Shown here piece by piece: positions 35,519-44,304 of a stretch of DNA of 64,000 bases. Below the pieces are notes generated by a model that was not told where the DNA came from, did no database searches, and saw only the letters and a list, made by a program, of their open reading frames with translations. The position numbers and the translations under genes are program-made. The stretch is from Bacteroidota bacterium (GTDB lineage: Bacteria > Bacteroidota > Bacteroidia > AKYH767-A > 2013-40CM-41-45): contig QQVM01000014.1 in assembly GCA_003389385.1 (NCBI GenBank), forward strand, positions 62,001-126,000, in the 5' to 3' direction. Positions within the stretch are counted from its first letter, which is position 1; every line of letters begins with the position of its first letter.

Positions 35519-36616
35519 ATGAGAAAGTACATACAAATAGCATCACTTTTAATTATTCTTTGCATTCCTACAGAAGAAGCTTATTCCGGAACACCGGTTT
35601 TATTGTTTCTAAGCAGGCAGGACCAGCCTGATTCCCTTGGATATAATATAGTGGAGGAACTTGCAAATCTGGTTCATCGTGAAATCATGGATGACAGAGT
35701 GGTACTTTGGGACTCTCCTCAGAAAGAAACCAGAATTCATCCGGAAACACTAAAAAAAATTGAGGCTTCAAGCGGAGATTTATTTATCAATGCCAGACAG
35801 CTTTTCATATACGAGTTTTGGAATCTTAAGCGAAAGAACAGTGATCTGAATACACTAGGATTTTATTTCTCCAACAGATCCCGCAATGGTAATGAAATCG
35901 CATATGGTTATGTGGATTATAATGAACTTGCAGATTTACTGGCAAATTCTCCGGTACCGTCGAATGCCAATGGTTCTTGCAGTATCAGCTTTCAGGAAGT
36001 TTTTGCAAATAAATCGTATTTCTATAATGTAATTCAGATCGGAGAAAAAAAAGTTACTAATGTAAAAGAAGCTATTTCACTGAAGGAAGAAGTAAATGAA
36101 CTAATAAAGACAAAAGTTTCCGGACTTCAACATGATTGCAAGAGGATTGAGTATGTTATCGAATACCCAGAAGTTTCAACAGGAGAATCCACCATGAAGG
36201 CTGGATTGTTTTTAAACAACCTGCAAATGTTTCTGAACGAAAATCGTGAGGAGTTTTATAACTTCGGTGGTGATCGAATTTACAGTTTTCATCAGCCAGT
36301 TTACATCGTCGTAAATTCAGCGACTGTCACCGAAGAATGGAGAAATACTGAAGCAGGAATAATTCAGGAGTTTATTAGCATGAGAATTTATGTACAGAAT
36401 TCTCCAATGAATGAAATTGATTCCAATGATCTGAGCAGGTTGAATTTTATCACTGACTTTAAAGCGTTGCCTGATTTTCTATCCGAAAAAGAGTTTTATT
36501 TTCGCATTTCTAAAATAAATGACCAGAATATTGACCAAGATGATTCTGCAGTCTATCTTAAAGCGTTGCAAAAGTGGAAGTGGAATGAATTAACGGAATA
36601 TGTAAAGTATGAATAA
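35519..36616 (+). CDS. Exported protein of unknown function
   Basis: A 365-residue protein that I do not recognise. I chose ATG 35519; a GTG at 35513 would overlap mltG by 4 bases and add two residues, and both are plausible. An N-terminal hydrophobic signal (KYIQIASLLIILCIPTEEAYS) predicts export. The rest is a mixed alpha/beta chain with no membrane helix and two cysteines (GSCSI, HDCKR) that could form a disulfide. It follows mltG with no gap and precedes the phosphohexomutase gene by 20 bases, so an envelope role is possible but not shown. Confidence 0.7.
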   Translation: MRKYIQIASLLIILCIPTEEAYSGTPVLLFLSRQDQPDSLGYNIVEELANLVHREIMDDRVVLWDSPQKETRIHPETLKKIEASSGDLFINARQLFIYEFWNLKRKNSDLNTLGFYFSNRSRNGNEIAYGYVDYNELADLLANSPVPSNANGSCSISFQEVFANKSYFYNVIQIGEKKVTNVKEAISLKEEVNELIKTKVSGLQHDCKRIEYVIEYPEVSTGESTMKAGLFLNNLQMFLNENREEFYNFGGDRIYSFHQPVYIVVNSATVTEEWRNTEAGIIQEFISMRIYVQNSPMNEIDSNDLSRLNFITDFKALPDFLSEKEFYFRISKINDQNIDQDDSAVYLKALQKWKWNELTEYVKYE

Positions 36617-36636
36617 TATTCAATAAAGGAAAAATT

Positions 36637-38049
36637 ATGACAAAAATAAAATTTGGTACGGACGGCTGGAGAGCAATTATTGCCAGGGAATTTACTACTC
36701 AAAATGTAGCAAGAGTTGCAGAAGCTACCGCGTATTGGCTTTTAAAGAAAAATAAAAATCCGCTTGTTGTTGTAGGCCACGATTGCCGTTTTGCAGGAAA
36801 ACTGTTTTCATCTACTGTTGCAAGGATTTTATGTTCTAAAGGTATCAGAGTTGTTTTATCGGAATCATTTGTCAGCACACCAATGATTTCTCTTGCCACA
36901 GTAAATAAAAAAGCTGATCTGGGAATAATCATCACTGCATCACACAATCCGCCAGATTATAATGGTTTCAAATTGAAAGGGTCCTTTGGAGGACCACTTT
37001 CTCCTGCACATGTTCAGGAGATTGAAGAAATGATTCCTGATCAGACAGATTTGCTTTCCACAGCTTCTGAAATTGATGATTACCTTAAGTCCGGACTGAT
37101 TCAATTTGCAGATCTTGAAACTGAATACATAATGCACGTTGAAAGCAATTTTGATCTCAGTGCAATTCGTAATTCCAGTCTAAAACTTGCTTATGATGCC
37201 ATGTACGGAGCAGGTCAGAATGTGATGAAGCGATTGTTTCCGGATATCACTTTTCTTCACTGCGAATATAACCCGGGTTTCATGGGACAGGCACCTGAGC
37301 CTATAGACAAAAATCTTTCTGAATTCAGGGAGTTGATAAAAAAAAGAGGAGACATAGATTGCGGAGTGGTTACAGACGGTGATGCAGACAGAATTGGGAT
37401 GTATGATGGAAAAGGGAATTTCATTGACTCACATCATATCATTTTATTGCTTATCCATTATCTGGTGAAGTATAAAGGACTAAAGGGAAAAGTTTGCACT
37501 GCATTCAGCACGACGCCTAAGGTGGAGAAACTATGTAAGCATTATGGTCTGCCAATTGAAACGGTTAAGATCGGGTTCAAATACATCTGTGAAATCATGC
37601 TGAAAGAAAATGTCCTTCTGGGAGGAGAAGAGAGCGGAGGCATTGCAATTACAGGACATATCCCTGAAAGAGATGGAATTTGGATGGGGCTTGTAATATG
37701 GGAGTTCATGGCCAAGAGTGGCAAAGGGATTCCAGAACTTATCGAAGAGATTTATCAGATTGTAGGCGCATTTTCATTTGAAAGGGGAGATCTCCACTTG
37801 CAGGAAGAAGTGAAGAACAAGATTGTCAGAAACACTGCGGATAATGCTTACCAGGCATTTGGAAAATACAAAGTGAAACGAATCGAAGATCTCGACGGGT
37901 ACAAGTATTTTTTCGACGACGATAATAATGAATGGTTGCTTATCAGAGCCAGCGGTACAGAACCGGTACTGCGCACTTATGCGGAATCTTACACACGAGA
38001 TGGTGCATTCGATATTCTCAATGCCGCAAAAGAGACTTTGTTAAAGTAA
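36637..38049 (+). CDS. Phosphoglucomutase/phosphomannomutase family enzyme
   Basis: A 470-residue alpha-D-phosphohexomutase that moves phosphate between C1 and C6 of a hexose. All four active-site loops are intact: phosphoserine loop TASHNPP (S102), metal loop DGDADRIG, sugar loop GGEESGG and phosphate loop RASGTEP. The family also includes glucosamine mutases; the GGEESGG sugar loop fits glucose/mannose phosphates. It likely supplies sugar phosphates for envelope polysaccharide, in line with mltG and the exported protein upstream. Confidence 0.92.
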   Translation: MTKIKFGTDGWRAIIAREFTTQNVARVAEATAYWLLKKNKNPLVVVGHDCRFAGKLFSSTVARILCSKGIRVVLSESFVSTPMISLATVNKKADLGIIITASHNPPDYNGFKLKGSFGGPLSPAHVQEIEEMIPDQTDLLSTASEIDDYLKSGLIQFADLETEYIMHVESNFDLSAIRNSSLKLAYDAMYGAGQNVMKRLFPDITFLHCEYNPGFMGQAPEPIDKNLSEFRELIKKRGDIDCGVVTDGDADRIGMYDGKGNFIDSHHIILLLIHYLVKYKGLKGKVCTAFSTTPKVEKLCKHYGLPIETVKIGFKYICEIMLKENVLLGGEESGGIAITGHIPERDGIWMGLVIWEFMAKSGKGIPELIEEIYQIVGAFSFERGDLHLQEEVKNKIVRNTADNAYQAFGKYKVKRIEDLDGYKYFFDDDNNEWLLIRASGTEPVLRTYAESYTRDGAFDILNAAKETLLK

Positions 38050-38071
38050 TAAGCCTGAAATTCCCTTCATA

Positions 38072-38152
38072 TTACTTTTTGTCTCTGCTGAGCATCATGT
38101 AGAGATACACTGCGCCTGCATACAGGCAGATAAATGCGATTGCGTACATCAT
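38072..38152 (-). CDS. Candidate 26-residue membrane peptide
   Basis: A short open frame encodes MMYAIAFICLYAGAVYLYMM followed by LSRDKK: one hydrophobic helix of about 18 residues with a basic end, typical of tiny bacterial membrane proteins. It lies in the 122-base gap between the phosphohexomutase and the convergent T9SS gene. It could be cut by chance from noncoding sequence. I see no ribosome site that decides the matter. Confidence 0.35.
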   Translation of the reverse strand: MMYAIAFICLYAGAVYLYMMLSRDKK

Positions 38153-38171
38153 GATTATTGGGTTTATTTGA

Positions 38172-40853
38172 TTATTGGTGTTTAATGAATTTATTTCTGC
38201 TTACCAGACCGTCATGGCCAGTAAATTCCAGGATATATGTTCCGTTACTCAATCTGGAAATATCTATGCTGATTACTTCTTCGTGATTTTCACTTGCTGA
38301 ATAGTTTCTCAACACTTCGCCCATCAAATTCAAAAGCCTCAGAGTACCTGACGCTTTGTGTGTCCTTAAAACTTTTAATTCGTTTGTAGCAGGATTCGGA
38401 TGCAGATAGAGTATTGGGGGGTTGTTTTTAAGTTCAAATTGATTAGTGATGAAAAAGGGAACTGAATCAGATATTGCTTTGCAATTGTTTTCATCTGTTA
38501 TCTCAACTTGATAATAGCCCTCTACAGTTGCCACATGCATCTGATGTATCGCTCCCGGAACAACGTTTCCGTTATAATGCCATAAGTATGTAGAATAATT
38601 TCCGATGCAACTTAGATTGTTGGATGTAATATTGACTTGTGGCTTTAATACCTGATTTACTGTCAGGTAATTCAGTCTCATAATTGTGTGGTTACCATTG
38701 TTGTTAGTAACGTTGAGAATGATGTTGTATCTTCCTGGAGTATTATAAACCACTTGTGGATTTTGCTGATTTGAATAGGAAGGGTTTCCACCAGGGAAAG
38801 TCCATTGCCATGAAATTGCGTTTTCAGAATCGTCGATAAACTGGATGGACTCACCAGTACATATTGCTTGGGTATTGCTGCTGAAATTTGCGATAGGAGC
38901 TGAACAGCTGATGAATTGTACTGTGATGCTGTCGCTGTTTGTGCAGTATCTGTTACTCACTGTAACATGATATGTGCCTGAAGTATTGACCAAAATACTG
39001 TTAGCAGTTGCCAGATTACTCCACATATATTGATCCATGCCTGAAGGAGCATTCAAAGTCAATGTACCCGGACTGCATATACTAGTATCCGGACCCAGAT
39101 AGACTGCAGGTAGCGGATAGGCGAGGAGAGTGAGCGTGTCGCTGCGGACGATGCAGGCTCCTGATTCTACGTCAACCCAGTAATTCCCTGCATGATATAC
39201 AAGGATAGATGTAGAATTAGCCAGTGTATTCCAGGTGCAATTACCCTGCAGACTTGAAGACAGTGTAACGGAACTTCCGCTGCATATTACAGGTTCATTT
39301 GAAATGATAGATGCGAGAGGTTTTTTCTGAACCGTATATGAACCGGAGAATGTATCCGAATTATAACAAGTAAATGCGGTCAGTTCTATGCCGTATAAAC
39401 CAGGATTCAGAATTGGCAAAACTGGATTCTCTGAATCAGAAATATTTCTTCTGTTCAATTTCCAGGAGTAAGCTGTCGCATCCGTGCTGAGATTATTCAA
39501 TATTGCAGCTTGTCCTTCACAAACCACATTTTTCAGGAAATTAAATTCAGCATTTGGTGTTTTGCATCTGAGACGAAAAATCCAGAAATCGGATGTACCG
39601 TGGTTTCCGGACACATTCAAATCATTGCTGTAAGAATATGAAGCCACAGTAAAACCTTCATCCGCGTTTTGAATCACATTACATGGCCTTTCATTGTGTC
39701 GTCCGCCGTAATTTTTTGTCCATTCAATGTTCAGATTTCGGTCAATCTTAACCAGCCAAATGTCTTCCAGACCGTAGTTTACCTTGATGTCTCCGTCATT
39801 GGATGTCGTTCCTCCTGTTAAAAGAAATCCGCCGTCAACAGTCTGGATTACCGAATAAACAGTTTCAGCACCGCTTCCTCCATAATTTTTTTGCATGAGC
39901 AGGTTGCCAATTTCATCTATGATAATAATCCAGTAATCATTGTATCCATTGTTCGAAATTAGATCTCCATCCGATGATTTGCTGTAACCAGCAATTGAAT
40001 ACTGCCCTGAACTTGTACGGCAAATTGAAAATGCAGCATCCTGGTCATTTCCTCCGTAACATTTTTCCCAAAGGAGATTTCCCTGAGAGGATAATTTCAC
40101 AACCCAGAAATCATGTCCGAAGTGTTTTCTTGTAATATGACCGTTGGAAGAATTTGTCGTCCCGCTGGCTATAATTTCACCTGCTGAATTTTCTGTCAAT
40201 GAGTGACAAACGTCAAGACCGCTTCCGCCGATTGATCTGCTCCAAATAATACTGCCTGTGCTGTCAGTCTTTAAGATCCAGAAGTCCTGATCTCCCATGT
40301 TGTTGCTTACATCTCCGTCATTGGAATACGTGCCCCCGCCTAAAATGAATCCTCCATCTTGGGATTGAAACATTGAATAAATTAAGTCCACCTGACTTCC
40401 GCCATAAAGTTTTTGCCAGAGAATGTTTCCATGATTGTCTGTTCGAATCAGAAATGCATCAAAATTTCCTTTGTTGCCGGAAAAGTTGCCATTATTGGAA
40501 GCCGTATATCCGCTTAAAATGAAACCTCCGTCTGGCAATTGGGAAAATGCAGTTCCAATATCCATGTTGCTGCCTCCATAAGATCTTTCCCATACAATTT
40601 TACCAAGGGTATCCTGTTTTACCAGCCAGATGTCAATTGATCCTCTGTTTATTGTTACATCACCATTGTTCGATCCAGTGCTTCCAAGTAAATAATTGTA
40701 GCCGTCATTTCCCTTAAGAATTCTTACCGGCATATCCTGACCGCTACCGCCCAAACACCTTTGCCAATCGAAAACCGGGGGGGAAGCTGCATAAACAGGC
40801 GAATTTGACATGAAAAGCATGCAGATTGCAAAGATTTGAAGCTTGTGTCTCAT
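38172..40853 (-). CDS. Large T9SS-sorted protein with propeller-like repeats and PKD domain
   Basis: An 893-residue exported protein. After the signal peptide come about eight 50-residue repeats (W-x-x-x-YGGS ... D-G-G-F-x-L-x-G-x-T-x-S-N-D-G-D ... D-x-W-x-x-K), residues about 30-430. Then follow Ig-like or gliding-motility-type repeats (CSGSSVTLSSS, GPDTSICSPGTLTLNA), a PKD domain (APIANFSSNTQAICTGESI ... WQWTFPGGNPS ... NVTNNNG), and a type A T9SS sorting domain (LHPNPATNELKVL ... ISRLSNGTYILEF). It should be a surface or released protein for adhesion or binding. It shares its repeat type with 1214-2722. Function unknown. Confidence 0.85.
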   Translation of the reverse strand: MRHKLQIFAICMLFMSNSPVYAASPPVFDWQRCLGGSGQDMPVRILKGNDGYNYLLGSTGSNNGDVTINRGSIDIWLVKQDTLGKIVWERSYGGSNMDIGTAFSQLPDGGFILSGYTASNNGNFSGNKGNFDAFLIRTDNHGNILWQKLYGGSQVDLIYSMFQSQDGGFILGGGTYSNDGDVSNNMGDQDFWILKTDSTGSIIWSRSIGGSGLDVCHSLTENSAGEIIASGTTNSSNGHITRKHFGHDFWVVKLSSQGNLLWEKCYGGNDQDAAFSICRTSSGQYSIAGYSKSSDGDLISNNGYNDYWIIIIDEIGNLLMQKNYGGSGAETVYSVIQTVDGGFLLTGGTTSNDGDIKVNYGLEDIWLVKIDRNLNIEWTKNYGGRHNERPCNVIQNADEGFTVASYSYSNDLNVSGNHGTSDFWIFRLRCKTPNAEFNFLKNVVCEGQAAILNNLSTDATAYSWKLNRRNISDSENPVLPILNPGLYGIELTAFTCYNSDTFSGSYTVQKKPLASIISNEPVICSGSSVTLSSSLQGNCTWNTLANSTSILVYHAGNYWVDVESGACIVRSDTLTLLAYPLPAVYLGPDTSICSPGTLTLNAPSGMDQYMWSNLATANSILVNTSGTYHVTVSNRYCTNSDSITVQFISCSAPIANFSSNTQAICTGESIQFIDDSENAISWQWTFPGGNPSYSNQQNPQVVYNTPGRYNIILNVTNNNGNHTIMRLNYLTVNQVLKPQVNITSNNLSCIGNYSTYLWHYNGNVVPGAIHQMHVATVEGYYQVEITDENNCKAISDSVPFFITNQFELKNNPPILYLHPNPATNELKVLRTHKASGTLRLLNLMGEVLRNYSASENHEEVISIDISRLSNGTYILEFTGHDGLVSRNKFIKHQ

Positions 40854-41235
40854 AGGCCCTGACTGATCAGAAGAACAGGTTAAAAATGCAGCTTCTGGAG
40901 GCCTTTTTTCAAGAATTTTATGTAAAAGCTTGGAATCTATAGGTTAATAGAATTGCTTACTCAAAGGAAAATCAAACTTCCGTACTGATTTGGATTTACA
41001 AGACCTGTGAATTTCTGAGAATTTCCAGAAATTATTACAAATGCAATTATCCCCGATTTCAGGATAATCTTTTGGCTTATGATTCGGTTAAAGGATACAG
41101 CTTAGTTACCAGAAAAGATTTTTGTCTTTTCAGCAATCCCGTAAGATTGAGTAATCCGATCAACCCCGTAAGGTTGAAAAGTAAAACCCAGCCCCGTAAG
41201 GCTGGGTTTTTTTATATCATATCTGGGTTATACGT
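40854..41235. other. 382-bp intergenic region with tandem hairpins
   Basis: This gap lies between two leftward genes. Its left part should contain the promoter of the T9SS gene; I see no clear element. Its right part holds three CCGTAA-loop hairpins (41134-41210). No coding frame is visible. Confidence 0.6.
41134..41210. repeat. Three tandem hairpins with a shared CCGTAA loop, the last a terminator
   Basis: Hairpins start at 41134, 41161 and 41189 (27- and 28-base period). The stems are CAATC/GATTG, CAACC/GGTTG and CAGCC/GGCTG, each around the identical loop CCGTAA. The differences between copies are compensated on both arms. The third is extended to CCCAGCC/GGCTGGG with flanking A and T runs and can act as a terminator in either direction, for the leftward DUF6580 gene in particular. 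Confidence 0.75.
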
Positions 41236-41745
41236 CTAATTGATTGCGACTTTGCTGCTTTTCGTTACAAGATTGAAAATTCCGAAAAGTGAGAAAGAAT
41301 AAATAAGATCTGCAGCAAGTTGGTTCTTGTAAAAAGGAATTGCCATTGTATAGCTTAACAAAGTGCCTTCTAACGTGAGCGGGTAAAGGCTTAGGTCAGC
41401 ATACCAGAATGGGAGATTTGTGAACAGAAAAAACACGGTCGAAGAAACAACTGCAAAAATACCTAAGCGAAGGAATCCAGGATTGGATTTCATTCTTGAT
41501 CCAAGCCAAACAGTGAATGCAAAACAAGCGTAAACTGCCAGGATGGAAAAATGAAGTCCGAGATAAAGGTCGGTCAGGAACAAAGCTGACATTGGCACCA
41601 GGAATTTCCACTTATAATGACTGAATGTGGCCCCTGCAAACAATGCCATGGCTCCCATGGCTGTGAAATTGGAAGGGTGGGGCAGAACTCTTGTTAAAGC
41701 AGCAAAAATCACTAATAGGCAGGCAAGTCCGAATGCGTTTTTCAT
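41236..41745 (-). CDS. DUF6580-like integral membrane protein, candidate cobalamin-related transporter
   Basis: A 169-residue membrane protein with about five or six helices and little outside them. The N-terminal motif PHPSNFTAMGAMALFAGATF is typical of DUF6580 proteins (family assignment from memory) and resembles S components of ECF vitamin transporters in size and helix number. It lies 39 bases after a BtuB-like receptor gene on the same strand, and a cobalamin riboswitch heads the unit, so it is most likely made when cobalamin is scarce. I infer a role in moving a corrinoid or cobalt across the inner membrane; nothing in the sequence proves it. Confidence 0.72.
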   Translation of the reverse strand: MKNAFGLACLLVIFAALTRVLPHPSNFTAMGAMALFAGATFSHYKWKFLVPMSALFLTDLYLGLHFSILAVYACFAFTVWLGSRMKSNPGFLRLGIFAVVSSTVFFLFTNLPFWYADLSLYPLTLEGTLLSYTMAIPFYKNQLAADLIYSFSLFGIFNLVTKSSKVAIN

Positions 41746-41784
41746 TTCAATTGTGTTTTGTTCCCAAATTTACACAAATATAAA

Positions 41785-43995
41785 TTATAAGACGAAAATT
41801 AGACTCAGGTATGCCGATCTTCCTTTGCTTCTGAAGCCTCTGATTTCCATGAATTTTTCATTGAATATATTTTCAATTCTTGTGTTAGCCTGAATCCTGT
41901 CATTGAATTTAAATCCTAATCCAACATCGCTCAAAGTATAATCTGCCAACTCTGTGGTCGCAAGCGCTCCCTGTGGCTTGATTTGAGTGTCATAAAATAC
42001 ATCAAGTCTTGGTTCTGTATGTCGGACTCTGTACCAGGCATTGATTTTTTTTACATTATACCTTAGAGTAATTTGAGCTGATGAAGGTCTGCGGGACAAA
42101 CCGCGGATAATTTCTTTCTGATCTTTCAGGAAAATTCCGCTGTTAAAAAGCTGGATGTGCTCTATGTAATTTTTACTGATATCATCATCAGGATCAAAAT
42201 TGAAGTTTCCCTGAATAATTGTGACTCCTGCAAGTAAACTGAACCCCTTGCTAAGTTGAACCTCGGATCTGAGATCAAGTCCGTAACTTTCCTGCTCGCC
42301 TGCATTTACATATGTGTCTCCCCTGAAATCATCTCTGCTGAAATCTGTAGCCAGTGAATCCAGTGCTACTACTCCGTTCCACAGATATGCATATTCAATC
42401 TGATCTTGTGTAGTTGTGTGAAAGACCGAAAGTTCCAGTGAATATCTATTTTCAAATTTGTGCTTCACGCCGAATTCAAATGACTTGGATTTCTCTGGCC
42501 TCAATTGTGCATTTCCGCGAGTACTCAAAGATGGACTTGATCCGTCCCAGGGAATATACTTTTCCGGAGAATAAAACTGGTAAAGTGAAGGAGGATTGAA
42601 TCCTGTGCTGAACGAAAAGAAAAAATTGGTTTTATCTGTAATAAGGAAACTTGGATTAATGTTTAAGCTGACGTTTTCGTTAAACAGATTATGCTTTGTA
42701 TATCTAATTCCGGCAAGTAGATTGAGCCTTTCAAGGTTTTCAGATACAATTTTGCCATTTACATCAGCGTGTAAATAACCTGAAATGATATCACTTCTAG
42801 CATCATTAAGTAAGCCTGTATATTCATAGATGAAAGGAGGAAACGGATCCTGGTAAAATGCTGAGTACACGTAATTTCTTTGACTCATTTTTTCCTCCAA
42901 AAAACTTATTCCTCCGATCAGATTCAATCCTGATATTTCCACAGAGCCGGTAAAATCTGCATTTGCCGAGCGGCCTTCAAACAAGTCTTCTGTATACTGG
43001 TGGTCAAATTCACCATCCGATTTTATAATTGATGAGTCATTGATCGCATGCCTTTCACTTTCAGTAATTCCTCCGCTTATCGTGATGCCCGCTTTGTCTG
43101 ACATTTTATAGTCAACTGTACCTGAAAGTATGTTCCTTTTAAAATTCAGCGTATAATTATCATCGTCATTGTATGCGCTTCTGTCTATGGAAGCATCCAT
43201 TTCAGTAATAACAGATCTTAGATTGACATAAAGTTTTTTGCTTTGAAATTGCAGACCTGCTTTAGCTGATAACTTTTTCCATGGATCATCATCTTTCGGA
43301 AGAAATTTAAGTGAATGATTCCCGGTGTCAATGGTAGCATCCATGTTTCCGGCTGTGGTGTATTCAATCCCGGCATCGGCGCTTATATTATTGTAGATTT
43401 TAAATTTAGTTGAAATATATGGCTGAATCATATGTCCCTTGCTGTCCATAACTGAGGCATTACTACCTGCACTAAGCTGCAATTTTTTATCTGTTGTTTG
43501 CATGCTTGTGATGTTTATCACTCCACCTATTGAGGAAGGCCCATGCAGTGCTCCTGCTGAGCCTTTTATAATCTCAATTTTATCGATCAAATTAATCGGA
43601 ATCTCAGAAAAATCCAGTGCATTATTCACAGAGCTGACTTCTGAAATCCTGACTCCGTCTAAATAAACTGCTGTTTGATTGGCATTACTGCCTCTCAGAA
43701 AAACACTTTGATTGCTTCCTATGATTTGCTCAACACCTGTAACGGCCAATCCGGTTAAATCTGAAATTAATTCTCCCAGACTTGTATATCCCTTGCTTTT
43801 AATTTCTTCTCCGCTAATGACAGTTATGCTGCGCCCGGTTTCGAAAACATCCTTCTCCAATTTGGTTCCCAGAATGCTAACTTCCCTTAGACTAACAATG
43901 GAATCAGCTGTTTCAGCTTGTGCACTTAGTCCTGGCAGTAAGGCCATGAATAGACCGATGATTAATGATGATTTTTTGTAATTCTCCCTGATCAT
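41785..43995 (-). CDS. btuB: BtuB-like TonB-dependent cobalamin receptor
   Basis: A 736-residue receptor. It has a signal peptide (LIIGLFMALLPGLSAQA), a TonB-box region (REVSILGTKLEKDVFETGRS), a plug (EEIKSKGYTSLGELISDLTG, RGSNANQTAVYLDGVRI, IEIIKGSAGALHGPSSIGGVINI) and a barrel ending YLSLIFVL. It lacks the carboxypeptidase-like domain found on the large TonB receptors of this window, as is usual for BtuB types. A cobalamin riboswitch lies just upstream, which makes cobalamin or a related corrinoid the likely cargo. It is followed by the DUF6580 membrane gene. Confidence 0.9.
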   Translation of the reverse strand: MIRENYKKSSLIIGLFMALLPGLSAQAETADSIVSLREVSILGTKLEKDVFETGRSITVISGEEIKSKGYTSLGELISDLTGLAVTGVEQIIGSNQSVFLRGSNANQTAVYLDGVRISEVSSVNNALDFSEIPINLIDKIEIIKGSAGALHGPSSIGGVINITSMQTTDKKLQLSAGSNASVMDSKGHMIQPYISTKFKIYNNISADAGIEYTTAGNMDATIDTGNHSLKFLPKDDDPWKKLSAKAGLQFQSKKLYVNLRSVITEMDASIDRSAYNDDDNYTLNFKRNILSGTVDYKMSDKAGITISGGITESERHAINDSSIIKSDGEFDHQYTEDLFEGRSANADFTGSVEISGLNLIGGISFLEEKMSQRNYVYSAFYQDPFPPFIYEYTGLLNDARSDIISGYLHADVNGKIVSENLERLNLLAGIRYTKHNLFNENVSLNINPSFLITDKTNFFFSFSTGFNPPSLYQFYSPEKYIPWDGSSPSLSTRGNAQLRPEKSKSFEFGVKHKFENRYSLELSVFHTTTQDQIEYAYLWNGVVALDSLATDFSRDDFRGDTYVNAGEQESYGLDLRSEVQLSKGFSLLAGVTIIQGNFNFDPDDDISKNYIEHIQLFNSGIFLKDQKEIIRGLSRRPSSAQITLRYNVKKINAWYRVRHTEPRLDVFYDTQIKPQGALATTELADYTLSDVGLGFKFNDRIQANTRIENIFNEKFMEIRGFRSKGRSAYLSLIFVL

Positions 43996-44094
43996 TTTTT
44001 TGATTATTTAATTTCAAGGAGTAAAAGGCGGAAATGAAAACAGGGCTTGTTTCAGAAAATTTTGCCTGAAGTTCATTTAAGCTTTTTACCCGAA

Positions 44095-44272
44095 AGCGTC
44101 ATGAGTACATCAGGCAGGTCTTCTGACTTTTCCTGGAATTTGCGCCTTCCCGTATCAGTAATACAGTGGCTTAAATTGCAATTCCTTCAGGAAATCACAG
44201 CAGCGGGAACTGTTCATGATTTTCACATGATTCCCTTTTAATTCCGCAAAAGCGGAAACCGAATGAGGCACA
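44095..44272 (-). promoter_or_regulatory. Cobalamin (adenosylcobalamin-type) riboswitch
   Basis: Read leftward, the region shows the ordered conserved blocks of the cobalamin riboswitch: GGGAA with GTGAAAATC and AACAG, then CCCGCTGCTGTGA (44217-44195 region), and at the 3' side the B12 box GTCAGAAGACCTGCC (44127-44113). It ends about 100 bases before the BtuB-like start codon. Bound cobalamin should reduce expression of the receptor and of the membrane gene after it. The rest of the gap (43996-44094) is A/T-rich leader. Confidence 0.92.
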
Positions 44273-44304
44273 AATGTAAAAGAAATAATTCGACAACTGC
44301 AAAT

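Noticed and set aside
41134-41210. CRISPR-like short repeats
   Set aside because: The units are imperfect hairpins with period 27-28 and vary in the stems; there are no distinct spacers and no cas genes.
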